Origin: an uncultured Chloroflexota bacterium
Lineage (GTDB): Bacteria > Chloroflexota > Anaerolineae > Aggregatilineales > Phototrophicaceae
Direction of reading: 5' to 3'
DNA: 19,304 nt
NCBI GenBank assembly: GCA_903904765.1
Contig: CAIVEA010000664.1
Location: 1 to 19,304, forward strand
The translations under genes were made by a program, and so were the position numbers. Below are positions 1-6,697 of the stretch, piece by piece (positions within the stretch are counted from its first letter, which is position 1; every line of letters begins with the position of its first letter). A model generated the notes under the pieces. The model made no database searches, was not told the DNA's origin, and saw only the letters and a list, made by a program, of their open reading frames with translations.

Positions 1-1
1 G

Positions 2-310
2 ATGATCACGCTGGAATTGACAACGGCGCGGGCATTGGTCGAGCGTTTGCAACAGTTTTGGGAAGTGACTACTGGTGAAGATCGGCGGATGCTGGCGCAC
101 AGCCTGTTTGAGAAGATCGTGTACGATTTGACTACCAAGCGGATTGTTGGTTTCAAGATCAAGGCATACGCTGAACCCTTTGTCCAGCTTAGGGCGAGTC
201 TGTATGCTGATGAGATGAGCGAAGAAATGAAAAACCGCTTTAACAGCGGTTTTCAAGGGTTGTACCGTATCATAGCCCCAACGGGGTTCGAACCCGTGTC
301 TTCACCTTGA
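2..310 (+). CDS. C-terminal end of a probable large serine recombinase (5' part outside the window)
   Basis: The reading frame enters from the left edge, so the ATG at position 2 is probably internal and not the true start. The residues around LVERLQQFWEVTTGEDRR and LFEKIVYDL, followed by a short basic beta segment and FVQLRASLY, resemble from memory the extreme C-terminus of large serine recombinases, where a helix with an 'R..LA..LFE.iv' pattern precedes the end. The catalytic serine domain and the zinc ribbon are not visible. The last 13 codons or so (ending APTGFEPVSSP) are simply the antisense of tRNA-Glu, and the stop lies in the anticodon region of that tRNA. The native end of the protein may therefore have been different, or the gene may have been joined to the tRNA by an integration event. 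The tRNA terminator hairpin also lies within this frame. A degenerate element remnant is an alternative. Confidence 0.55.
   Translation: MITLELTTARALVERLQQFWEVTTGEDRRMLAHSLFEKIVYDLTTKRIVGFKIKAYAEPFVQLRASLYADEMSEEMKNRFNSGFQGLYRIIAPTGFEPVSSP
231..253 (-). terminator. Rho-independent terminator of tRNA-Glu
   Basis: A perfect 9-bp inverted repeat (AAAACCGCT / AGCGGTTTT) encloses a 5-base loop. Read on the minus strand it is followed by a further T and a T-rich stretch, giving a run of five T at the stem end. It begins 20 bases after the 3' end of tRNA-Glu. The stem could also act on the plus strand, where it lies inside the recombinase frame. Confidence 0.75.
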
Positions 311-345
311 AAGGGTGACATCCTAGGCCGCTAGACGATGGGGCC
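273..345 (-). tRNA. trnE: tRNA-Glu (UUC)
   Basis: The minus strand folds into a complete 73-base tRNA. The acceptor strand GGCCCCA (345-339) pairs with TGGGGCT (280-274) with one terminal G-U pair, and A is the discriminator base. The D-arm has the GTCTAG..GGCCTAGGA pattern of bacterial tRNA-Glu. The anticodon stem TCACC/GGTGA closes the loop CTTTCAA, whose central bases TTC give anticodon UUC for glutamate. The T-arm has GGGTTCGAACCC. CCA is not encoded. The gene has its own promoter (358-386) and terminator (231-253). A recombinase reading frame ends inside it on the other strand. Confidence 0.96.
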
Positions 346-357
346 GGAATGGAGGTT

Positions 358-386
358 AGTCTAGCAGCGAGAGCGCCCTCCGTCAA
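358..386 (-). promoter_or_regulatory. Promoter of tRNA-Glu
   Basis: On the minus strand a -35 box TTGACG (386-381), a 17-base spacer and a -10 box TAGACT (363-358) are followed by the tRNA 5' end 12 bases downstream. The predicted start is near 351. The -35 box lies only 7 bases after the stop codon of the upstream aldolase gene, and no terminator separates them, so read-through from the aldolase operon is possible. Confidence 0.65.
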
Positions 387-393
387 GGCGAAA

Positions 394-1113
394 TTACCCT
401 GCGTCGGAGATTGGTGCCACTCGTGCGAAGAAGCGTTCTTCATCCCCCGGGCGCATTCGCCCCAGTCGTGTGCGAATGGCGATTAGCGCTTCTACCTGCT
501 CACGATTCAGCCCACCTTTTGCGCCGCCCAACTGCTGCACCAACGTCAGGATGCGTGCCGTATGTTCGAGGCTTTCCAGCCGGCGATAGGCTTCACTCAA
601 GTTGTTGCCCACCGTGAGCGATCCGTGATAGGCCAGCACCATCGCATCATGTTCGCGCACGGTTGCACCCACCGCGTCCCGTCCTTCGGGTGTGCCGGGT
701 GTTGTATAGGGCAGGGTAGGGACGATGCCGAGCAAAATCACCATCTCGGGAACCATGACCTGTCCAAGATCATAGCCCGCAATGGTCATCGCTACGATAT
801 GCGGCGGATGTGCATGAACAACCGCCTGCACATCCGGGCGCACTTTATAGCATTCCAGATGTAACATGAGTTCCGAAGTCGGGCGCAGATGGGCATTCGC
901 TTCGGTAGGCGTATCTACCCGCTGCCCATTCAGATTCACCACAATTATCTGTTCCGGCAGTAGTTCGCCCTTAGCGAGTCCGCTGGGGGTGGTCAGGATG
1001 CGTTCTTCGCTCAGCCGGGCGCTCAGGTTGCCCGCTGTACCTTCCACGAGGCCGGCGCTATGCATTTGCCGTCCTACGTGGCACATCAGTTCACGGATTG
1101 CTTGTTCGCTCAT
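394..1113 (-). CDS. Class II aldolase/adducin family protein (fuculose/rhamnulose-phosphate aldolase type)
   Basis: This 239-residue protein has the length and all core motifs of the zinc-dependent class II aldolases (L-fuculose-1-phosphate aldolase, rhamnulose-1-phosphate aldolase, ribulose-phosphate epimerase relatives). The phosphate-binding motif GTAGNLSAR is at 25-33 and TPSG at 42-45. The general acid/base glutamate is E81 in TSELMLH. Zinc ligands are H100 and H102 in HAHPP and H163 in YHG. Known aldolase members cleave a ketose-1-phosphate to DHAP and an aldehyde such as L-lactaldehyde. The gene is last in an operon with an acylating aldehyde dehydrogenase and a shell protein. This suggests that it generates the aldehyde that the microcompartment processes. 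The start follows the methyltransferase stop by 21 bases and has only a weak ribosome binding site. No terminator is seen before tRNA-Glu. The exact sugar phosphate cannot be told from sequence. Confidence 0.9.
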   Translation of the reverse strand: MSEQAIRELMCHVGRQMHSAGLVEGTAGNLSARLSEERILTTPSGLAKGELLPEQIIVVNLNGQRVDTPTEANAHLRPTSELMLHLECYKVRPDVQAVVHAHPPHIVAMTIAGYDLGQVMVPEMVILLGIVPTLPYTTPGTPEGRDAVGATVREHDAMVLAYHGSLTVGNNLSEAYRRLESLEHTARILTLVQQLGGAKGGLNREQVEALIAIRTRLGRMRPGDEERFFARVAPISDAG

Positions 1114-1134
1114 GGAGTTTCGCCTAAAGGTGAT

Positions 1135-1881
1135 CTAGGAGGCTACAGGACGTACACCGCCGAACACGGCGAGTTCAAAGATTTTCAGGTAGCAGTCCAC
1201 ATGGTCGAAGCCGATTTCGCGTAGCCACACACATTGCGTTTCAAGCGGCGCGAGGATATTGGCCTCTTTGTGCGGACGGTTATGATATTCTTGTGCCACC
1301 GTCTCCCACGTTTTCTCGCTACCCCGCGTTTGATGGTACGCCAGTTGCGAGTCAATAAACAGGTTATCGAATTGGTTCTCAACCCATTCTGAAGCGGGTG
1401 CGACATGCTCGATGTTGATGAACACGCCCCCCGGCTTGAGCAAATCGTAGATTTCCCGGTAGATCGCCCGTTTTCGCGCATCCGGTTGATGGTGAATCGA
1501 GAAACCGGAAACAACTGCGTCTAGCGATCCCACCGATTGAAGCGTCTGCACCCACGCCGGATCGCCATAATCCTCGGTCAGAAAGATGCTTTGCGGGTAT
1601 GCTGTCAGTTTACGCCGCGCCGCCGCGATCATTGGCTCGGAGAAGTCCAGCAGTACCGCTTTGGCCTGCGGGTAGTGTGCCAGCAGCGCCTGTGCCAGTA
1701 CGCCATCTCCGCAGCCCAGATCAAGGAATGCGCTCATCTGCGGCTGTGCGGCCTGCACGATTCGCAGCATTACCGCCAGTTGTTCGGCAGCCAGCGGAAT
1801 CGCGCCGCGCATACCCTCAAGGAATTCCTCACTCACGCTGCTCATCTGCCATACGGTGTCTTTGCGCGCACCTGTGGTCAT
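1135..1881 (-). CDS. Class I SAM-dependent methyltransferase in the microcompartment operon
   Basis: A Rossmann-fold methyltransferase of 248 residues. Motif I is FLDLGCGDG at about 52-60, the acidic end of strand beta-2 is LLDFSEPM, a motif with DAVVSGFSIHH follows, and LLKPGGVFINIEHV is the post-motif segment. This layout is that of the small-molecule (UbiE/trans-aconitate-like) type; the substrate is not identifiable. The start was taken at the ATG at 1881, because it forms an ATGA overlap with the stop of the upstream shell-protein gene and has GGGA seven bases upstream. An ATG at 1893 would add four residues and has a poor ribosome binding site. The gene lies between a BMC shell gene and the aldolase, so it is likely translated from the same mRNA. 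A methyltransferase is not part of the usual metabolosome core. Confidence 0.85.
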   Translation of the reverse strand: MTTGARKDTVWQMSSVSEEFLEGMRGAIPLAAEQLAVMLRIVQAAQPQMSAFLDLGCGDGVLAQALLAHYPQAKAVLLDFSEPMIAAARRKLTAYPQSIFLTEDYGDPAWVQTLQSVGSLDAVVSGFSIHHQPDARKRAIYREIYDLLKPGGVFINIEHVAPASEWVENQFDNLFIDSQLAYHQTRGSEKTWETVAQEYHNRPHKEANILAPLETQCVWLREIGFDHVDCYLKIFELAVFGGVRPVAS

Positions 1882-2522
1882 GACTGTTCCCATCCCAATC
1901 GAGCAGCAAAACGGGTTCCGCTTTGTAAGATGCGTGCCATCTCATCATGCAGTTGGGCGATCACCACCGAGCGCACTTTCTGCGCCGGAGTCAGCGCCTT
2001 ATCAATCAGTTCCAGCGCGGCCTCTGTGTCAGATACTTGACCCGTGAAAAACACGATCCCTTTGCCGTGCAGCCCGTCCGCTAGCCGGATTTCGAGCAAC
2101 TTGACCTCCGCGCCTTTCACGCCGCAGTCGGCAGCCTGAATCGCCGCCGAAACGGTTGCCGTTTCCACGATACCCAGCGCATCTGTGCCGACGCTGCCCC
2201 GTCCACCCGCCAGCGACTTGACGACATCACCATGCACACCCGGCAGGAAAAGATGGTCGAGCAGCGCATCCGGTGCGGCCTCTTTGCCCGCTTTGAACGC
2301 CTCTTCCACCTCGGCGACCACGCCGCCGATCAGGATGAGATACCGCCCCGGCTGAACCGTCCCTGCGTGGATGACCTCTAACGTGGCGCGTTTCACCATC
2401 GCGTCGCCCGCTTGTACGCCAGCGGCGATGCTGCTGAACTCCAACAGTGCCAGCGCCGGATCAATCACCAGTGCGGGCTTCGTTGGGGGAGGGGGAGTAC
2501 TGGTCTGCGTTGTATCGCTCAT
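1878..2522 (-). CDS. Tandem-domain microcompartment shell protein (BMC-T, PduT-like)
   Basis: This 214-residue protein contains two BMC domains in tandem, about residues 20-105 (ALALLEFSSIAAGVQAGDAM, then GRYLILIGG) and 113-205 (ALGIVETATVSAAIQAADCG, then GKGIVFFTG). Such proteins form pseudohexameric trimers in the shell facets. The order and spacing match PduT of the propanediol microcompartment. In PduT a cysteine at the pore (TICPG) holds a 4Fe-4S cluster; the equivalent here is TVQPG, so the cluster ligand is replaced by glutamine. A proline-rich N-terminal tail of about 18 residues precedes domain one. The start at 2522 forms an ATGA overlap with the dehydrogenase stop; an in-frame ATG at 2552 is less likely. 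From memory it also resembles BMC-T1 of Haliangium ochraceum. Confidence 0.9.
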   Translation of the reverse strand: MSDTTQTSTPPPPTKPALVIDPALALLEFSSIAAGVQAGDAMVKRATLEVIHAGTVQPGRYLILIGGVVAEVEEAFKAGKEAAPDALLDHLFLPGVHGDVVKSLAGGRGSVGTDALGIVETATVSAAIQAADCGVKGAEVKLLEIRLADGLHGKGIVFFTGQVSDTEAALELIDKALTPAQKVRSVVIAQLHDEMARILQSGTRFAARLGWEQS

Positions 2523-4018
2523 ACGATTCGGAAGCTGTCCTTCAGCGTGCAACGGCGAATCCGGCTGAAGCTCCGGCAGGTGGTCATGCCTTCGCCCGTC
2601 GGGCTGGCAATCGTCATCGTCGCATAGCCTTCGCCGCCAAAACCGAGTCCAGCCAGATTCGGCGCGTTCTTGACGAAAATCGAGCAGTCCATCGCTCGCG
2701 CCATATACGTCAGGTGGTCAATGTTCTTGCTGTGCATCACTGCGGTGTGCCGGAATCCGTGTTCGGATTCTACAGCTAACCGCACGGCTTCTTCGACGTT
2801 CGGGACAGCCACGACGGGCATGATCGGCATCATCTGTTCCGACCACACCAATTGGTGTTCCGGTTCGACCACTGCAACGATTTGCCGCACTTCACTGCCC
2901 ACATTGATGCCGATTTCCTTGAGCAACACGTTGGCGTTCTTGCCCACAAAATCTTTATTCATCAGGGCTGGCTTGCCGGTGCCGCGATCTTCCTCAAAAA
3001 TGGATTTCATCAGCCGTCGCACCTGCCACGAAGTCAGCAGGTAGCCTCCGTGCCGCGTCATCGAGTCCACGAGGCCGTTGACCACGCTTTCCACCGCAAT
3101 ACAGGTCTTTTCGGTGGTGCAGACCAGATTGTTGTCGAAGCTGCCACCAATCACGATGTCGCGCCCCGCCTGTTCGAGGTCGGCGGTTTCGTCCACCACC
3201 ACCGGCGGGTTGCCCGGCCCGGCACACACGGCACGTTTGCCGCTTTTCATGGCCTGTCGCACCACGCCGATGCCACCTGTGACCACCAGCAGGCGCACAT
3301 CCTTATGCACCATGAGCGCTTGTGCCGACTCAATTGTCGGTTCGATCACGCAGGTGAGCAGGTTAGCCGGCCCGCCCGCCCGCTGAATCGCCTGATTCAG
3401 CAGTTGAATCGTGTAGGCGCTGACCTGCTTGGCGTTCGGGTGCGCGTTGAACACCACCGCATTTCCGGCGCTGACCATGCTGATGCTGTTGTTGATGATC
3501 GTCGCTGCCGGATTCGTGGTCGGCGCGATAGAAGCGATCACGCCATACGGAGCGTACTCGGTGAGCGTCAGGCCGTCGTCACCGGTCCACACCGTCGAGT
3601 CCAGATATTCCGGCCCCGGCGTTTTGTTGGCAACCAACAGATTCTTTTGCAGCTTATCCTCAAACCGCCCGATTCCGGTTTCTTCAACGGCGAATTGTGC
3701 CAGCACTTCGGCATGTTCCCGCGCTGTCGCCCGCATCGCGCTCACCATTTGCTTGCGTAGCCCTAGCGGGAGGTCGTGTAGTTCCTCGAAGGCGGCTTTG
3801 GCTGCGCTCACCGCGCTATCCGGGTCATGGAACATACCATCCCCCGCCGCCGGTTTCACCGCAATTGTCTTATGGGGGAGGGGCTGCGCCGCAGCGGGCG
3901 TATTGGTATCCCCTAATTCGCGCACAACCTGATTGATGATCCGGTTGATTTGTGCATCATCCATCGCGTGTCCGTCTGCCATTGTTGTTAATTCCGTTAT
4001 TGGTGTCGAAACCCACAT
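2519..4018 (-). CDS. CoA-acylating aldehyde dehydrogenase (PduP/EutE family) with encapsulation peptide
   Basis: The protein belongs to the microcompartment aldehyde dehydrogenases that oxidise an aldehyde (propionaldehyde, acetaldehyde or lactaldehyde) to acyl-CoA with NAD+. Counting from the ATG at 4018 it has 499 residues. The catalytic cysteine is C300 in SFDNNLVCTTEK; VVTGGIGVV (245-253) and AGPGNPPVVVD (266-276) are family motifs, as is the C-terminal LGFGGEGYATMTIASPTGEG. Residues 20-35 (DDAQINRIINQVVREL) form an amphipathic helix followed by a Pro/Ala-rich linker to about 60, the layout of a shell-targeting encapsulation peptide. The start at 4018 is chosen because GGAG lies seven bases upstream; ATGs at 4066, 3982 and 3964 are alternatives, and 3982 or 3964 would put the helix nearer the N-terminus. 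The gene follows the histidine kinase by 65 bases with no terminator between them. Confidence 0.93.
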   Translation of the reverse strand: MWVSTPITELTTMADGHAMDDAQINRIINQVVRELGDTNTPAAAQPLPHKTIAVKPAAGDGMFHDPDSAVSAAKAAFEELHDLPLGLRKQMVSAMRATAREHAEVLAQFAVEETGIGRFEDKLQKNLLVANKTPGPEYLDSTVWTGDDGLTLTEYAPYGVIASIAPTTNPAATIINNSISMVSAGNAVVFNAHPNAKQVSAYTIQLLNQAIQRAGGPANLLTCVIEPTIESAQALMVHKDVRLLVVTGGIGVVRQAMKSGKRAVCAGPGNPPVVVDETADLEQAGRDIVIGGSFDNNLVCTTEKTCIAVESVVNGLVDSMTRHGGYLLTSWQVRRLMKSIFEEDRGTGKPALMNKDFVGKNANVLLKEIGINVGSEVRQIVAVVEPEHQLVWSEQMMPIMPVVAVPNVEEAVRLAVESEHGFRHTAVMHSKNIDHLTYMARAMDCSIFVKNAPNLAGLGFGGEGYATMTIASPTGEGMTTCRSFSRIRRCTLKDSFRIV

Positions 4019-4083
4019 TATCTTACTCCGCAGTCGCTCATTCGGGTATGCCACTGCGGTACGCATGGTTGAAATACGCTTGT

Positions 4084-4845
4084 CTATTCGATCTGGTTCG
4101 CATTCGAATAGTTGATCGGTAGGACAAGTGTGAAAGTAGTAATTTTGCTCGGAAGATCGCTGTGGGCATTGAAATGACCACCATGCGCTTGTGCCGCGTA
4201 GTAGATGAATGGCAGTCCCATCCCCACACTGGTGCGGCTACCGGCCTGCCGTTGCGACCAGTGCGGCGCACGCTGCATCACCTGTTCCTCAATCTCTGGC
4301 GAGAATGCGCGGCCTGTATCTGAAAATTCAAGGACGATGTTCTGCTCGTTCTGTGCGAGGGTGATTCGCAGCAGATCGTCTTTCACAGTGAACTTGAGCG
4401 CATTGTCAACCAGTGCGCTAATTATGCGTTTAAGGATTTCCACATCCACCAGCGCGTACAGTGGCTCATCAGGGATGTGGAGTTCGACATTCAACTTCTT
4501 GACATCCAGCGCGTATTGTTCGGCCTGAAGCACCTCGCGCAATAGGGCGCACATATCTGCCATATCCCGTTCCAGTTCGTATTCGTTCACCTCGAACCGC
4601 GCCAGATCGAGTGTGTCACTCACCATATTGTACTGGCGGCGGGCAGAGGACAGTGCCGCCCGCAGCATGTGAACCAGCATTTTCTGTTCAGGGTCATCTT
4701 CGTAGAGTGAAACCAGCATTTCGAGTGTGCTGATGATCGTCGCAACCGGGCTTTTCAGGTCATGCCCCAGAAGCCACACTGTTCCCATCAAATCTTCATG
4801 GTTGCTTCCGAGCAGTTTGCCCGTGATGCGCGGATTATCCGTCAT
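4084..4845 (-). CDS. Cytosolic sensor histidine kinase (HisKA plus HATPase)
   Basis: A 253-residue kinase reduced to its catalytic core. The H-box is LLGHDLKSPVATI with phospho-acceptor H28. The N-box is ALVDNALKFT (N148), the G1 box FSDTGRAFSPE (D176-G178), and the G2 box SVGMGLPF (about 206-213). No membrane segment, PAS, GAF or other sensor domain is visible, so the input signal must come from partner proteins or from its short N-terminus of about 20 residues. Its ATG forms an ATGA overlap with the stop of the receiver-cyclase gene, so the two are translationally coupled. It probably phosphorylates that receiver and/or the stand-alone receiver one gene further upstream. The acylating aldehyde dehydrogenase gene follows on the same strand. 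Confidence 0.9.
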   Translation of the reverse strand: MTDNPRITGKLLGSNHEDLMGTVWLLGHDLKSPVATIISTLEMLVSLYEDDPEQKMLVHMLRAALSSARRQYNMVSDTLDLARFEVNEYELERDMADMCALLREVLQAEQYALDVKKLNVELHIPDEPLYALVDVEILKRIISALVDNALKFTVKDDLLRITLAQNEQNIVLEFSDTGRAFSPEIEEQVMQRAPHWSQRQAGSRTSVGMGLPFIYYAAQAHGGHFNAHSDLPSKITTFTLVLPINYSNANQIE

Positions 4846-5885
4846 ACTGAATTGTCCTCAAGGGCTTCGTAAACCATGACCAGTTCTTCTCGCCCTTTGA
4901 CGGCTTTGCGCCCGATAGCTGTGGCCTGAATTTTTCCGCATAATTCTTGGAATGTAGCTTCGCTCAGGAGAATTTGCCCGCCCCGACTTTGATCTTGCAA
5001 CCGCGCTGCCAGATTGACGGTATCCCCTACTGCCGTATATTCCATAATCTGTTGCGTGCCGATGTTGCCGACCACCGCCGAACCCGTATGAATGCCAAAA
5101 TTTACCTTCATCCGGTATTGTGGCTCGAATCGCTCATAAAAGGTTGGCAGTTCACGCTGGATATGTAGCGCCGTTTGTACCGCCCGTAACGCATGATCTG
5201 GTTGGTGCAGCGGCGTATTGTACAACGCCATCACTGCATCCCCGATGAACTTATCCACTGTACCACCGTGTTCGAGGACGATACTCACCACCAGCGCGTG
5301 ATATTGGTTCAGGATGCCCAGCAGTTTTTCTGGCTCCGTGTGTTCCGAAATGCTGGTAAAGCCTTCTAGGTCGCTGAATAAGATGGTTATCTGCTGCAAC
5401 TGTCCTCCCAGTTTGACATGGCTGGGGTCTTGCAGCAGTTTGTGTACCACCGAAGGCGAAACAAAGCGTTCAAAGGTTTGTCGTACCATCTCCTTCGTCT
5501 TGCGGAGATCATCGGCTTGTTGTTTGGTACGCAGTCGCGCATCAATGCGTGCTGCCAGTTCACGCGAGCTGAACGGTTTGGCGATGTAATCGTCCGCGCC
5601 AATGTCCAACCCTGTGACGCGGCTTTCTACATCGGTTTGCGCCGTTAGCATCATGACCGGAATATGCGATAGTTTCTCGTCTGCTTTCACCTTCGCACAG
5701 ACTTCAAACCCACTCATGCCCGGCATATTCACATCAAGGATAATCAGATCAGGGATAACGCTCTGCGCGGTGGCTAATGCGCTGGGGCCATCCACCGCTA
5801 AAACCGGCTCATAACCGATGCTTTCGAGGATGTCCCGAACCAGTTGCCGACTATTAGGATTATCTTCGGCGACGAGCACTTTCAA
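4842..5885 (-). CDS. Response regulator with class III adenylate cyclase output domain
   Basis: An N-terminal receiver domain (about 1-120) has the acidic pair ED near the start, phospho-acceptor D51 in LIILDVNMPG and the conserved K in DDYIAKPF. A short helical linker leads to a class III nucleotide cyclase catalytic domain (about 155-335). Metal-binding aspartates are in ILFSDLEGF and FIGDAVMAL, the purine-specifying lysine in VDKFIGD, the threonine of class IIIb in MEYTAVGDT, and the transition-state Asn and Arg in VNLAARLQ. The set is complete, so the protein should be active and favour ATP, giving cAMP. The start was taken as the TTG at 5885: it gives a 4-base TTGA overlap with the upstream stop and has AAGGA seven bases upstream. 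A TTG at 5909 would add eight residues. Phosphorylation by the adjacent kinase likely controls cyclase activity. Confidence 0.92.
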   Translation of the reverse strand: MKVLVAEDNPNSRQLVRDILESIGYEPVLAVDGPSALATAQSVIPDLIILDVNMPGMSGFEVCAKVKADEKLSHIPVMMLTAQTDVESRVTGLDIGADDYIAKPFSSRELAARIDARLRTKQQADDLRKTKEMVRQTFERFVSPSVVHKLLQDPSHVKLGGQLQQITILFSDLEGFTSISEHTEPEKLLGILNQYHALVVSIVLEHGGTVDKFIGDAVMALYNTPLHQPDHALRAVQTALHIQRELPTFYERFEPQYRMKVNFGIHTGSAVVGNIGTQQIMEYTAVGDTVNLAARLQDQSRGGQILLSEATFQELCGKIQATAIGRKAVKGREELVMVYEALEDNSV

Positions 5886-6271
5886 GTTGGTTTCCTTGCA
5901 GCCAGCCAATGAGTCAGTTTGCCAGCCAGTTCCATGAGGTTGATCGGCTTCGTCACATAATCATCGCATCCAGCAGCCAAAGCCCGTTCTTTGTCACCTT
6001 TCATGGCGTGTGCGGTCAGCGCAATGATCGGTGTTTTGGCGTGTTTCTCATCCGTTTTCAACAGCTTTGCTGCTGTCCATCCATCCATAATCGGCAGCGA
6101 CAGATCCATCAGAATCAAATCGGGATGGGTTTTGTGTGCCAAATCAACCCCTTCTTGCCCGTTGCTGGCGAAGATCACTTCGTAATCCAGCACCTGTAAG
6201 AAATCGGCGACTAAGGTCAGATTATCGCGGTTATCTTCAACTAAGAGTATGCGCCCATTACCCATGAGCAA
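5882..6271 (-). CDS. Stand-alone CheY-like response regulator receiver
   Basis: A single receiver domain of 129 residues without an output domain. The acidic pocket is E12-D13, the phospho-acceptor D56 in LILMDLSLPIMDG, the switch threonine T86 in IALTAHAM, and the lysine K108 in DDYVTKPI. The sequence is of the DivK/hybrid-kinase receiver type. Such proteins act by protein-protein contact or as phosphate sinks in a relay. The gene is first in the operon, and its stop overlaps the start of the receiver-cyclase gene. The start may be the TTG at 6271, with GGGAG seven bases upstream, or the ATG at 6265, which is further from that site; only two residues differ. Confidence 0.9.
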   Translation of the reverse strand: MLMGNGRILLVEDNRDNLTLVADFLQVLDYEVIFASNGQEGVDLAHKTHPDLILMDLSLPIMDGWTAAKLLKTDEKHAKTPIIALTAHAMKGDKERALAAGCDDYVTKPINLMELAGKLTHWLAARKPT

Positions 6272-6311
6272 CTATAAGCTCCCACATAAATTTGCATAAA
6301 ACACAGTTCAA

Positions 6312-6339
6312 AGTATATCACCAATATAAACATTCGGAA
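6312..6339 (-). promoter_or_regulatory. Candidate promoter of the signalling/enzyme operon
   Basis: On the minus strand a -10-like TATACT (6317-6312) lies in the 115-base gap between the shell operon terminator and the receiver gene. The best -35 candidate 16 bases upstream, TTCCGA, is poor. Another weak pair, TTGAAC with TATGTG, lies closer to the gene. The terminator just upstream makes a promoter in this gap necessary, but its exact place is uncertain. Confidence 0.35.
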
Positions 6340-6350
6340 CTATTTGAAAC

Positions 6351-6376
6351 CAAAAAGAAACCCGCCAGAAGGCGGG
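6351..6376 (-). terminator. Rho-independent terminator after the shell-protein operon
   Basis: On the minus strand a 6-bp all-GC stem CCCGCC/GGCGGG with a TTCT loop (6376-6361) is followed by TTTCTTTTTG. It begins 10 bases after the stop of the BMC-P gene, so it should end the transcript carrying the signal peptidases, zinc-ribbon, BMC-T and BMC-P genes. Confidence 0.85.
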
Positions 6377-6386
6377 CTTCAGAATA

Positions 6387-6692
6387 TTAATCGGCTGTGG
6401 GGCTGTTTTTGACGTAGCGGACTTGGCCGTTTGTCTGCCATGTATCCACAATCGCCATGATAATCGCGTCAATGGGCTTGTTGTCGGTTGCGCTGGTCTG
6501 CCGCGCCGTGCTGCCGGTAGCCACCAGCACCCGTTCACCATTGCTTGCTCCTAATGGGTCAACCACCACAAGGTAGCTTTCGCCCGCTTGGTTATCCATG
6601 CTCACTTTGCGTACCAACCGCAGCGGCAATCCTTCCATCGAAGCGGTTTTGCGCGTAGCGACCACTGCACCGATGACTTCGCCGATGAACAT
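6387..6692 (-). CDS. EutN/CcmL-family microcompartment vertex protein (BMC-P)
   Basis: A 101-residue protein of the EutN/CcmL/PduN pentamer family, which caps the vertices of the icosahedral shell. The N-terminal MFIGEVIGAVVATRK with following GLPLRLV, the central SYLVVVDPLGASNGERVLVATGS and the closing DAIIMAIVDTW are the standard family pattern, and the length is normal. The gene starts 5 bases after the BMC-T stop, with AAGGA nine bases before the ATG and overlapping that stop. It is last in its operon, directly before a strong terminator. It is the only BMC-P gene in the window; some organisms encode several paralogues elsewhere. Confidence 0.93.
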   Translation of the reverse strand: MFIGEVIGAVVATRKTASMEGLPLRLVRKVSMDNQAGESYLVVVDPLGASNGERVLVATGSTARQTSATDNKPIDAIIMAIVDTWQTNGQVRYVKNSPTAD

Positions 6693-6697
6693 GCCGC

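Noticed and set aside
262..310. Translated peptide ending APTGFEPVSSP as a genuine conserved protein end
   Set aside because: It is the antisense translation of the tRNA-Glu T-arm and variable region, a known annotation artefact.
369..380. Near-palindrome GAGAGCGCCCTC as an operator
   Set aside because: It is short and imperfect, sits in the spacer of the tRNA-Glu promoter and has no second copy in the window.
2852..3760. A 302-codon open frame on the plus strand
   Set aside because: It lies wholly antisense to the aldehyde dehydrogenase, is rich in His/Arg and has no family motif. The opposite frame has full catalytic motifs.
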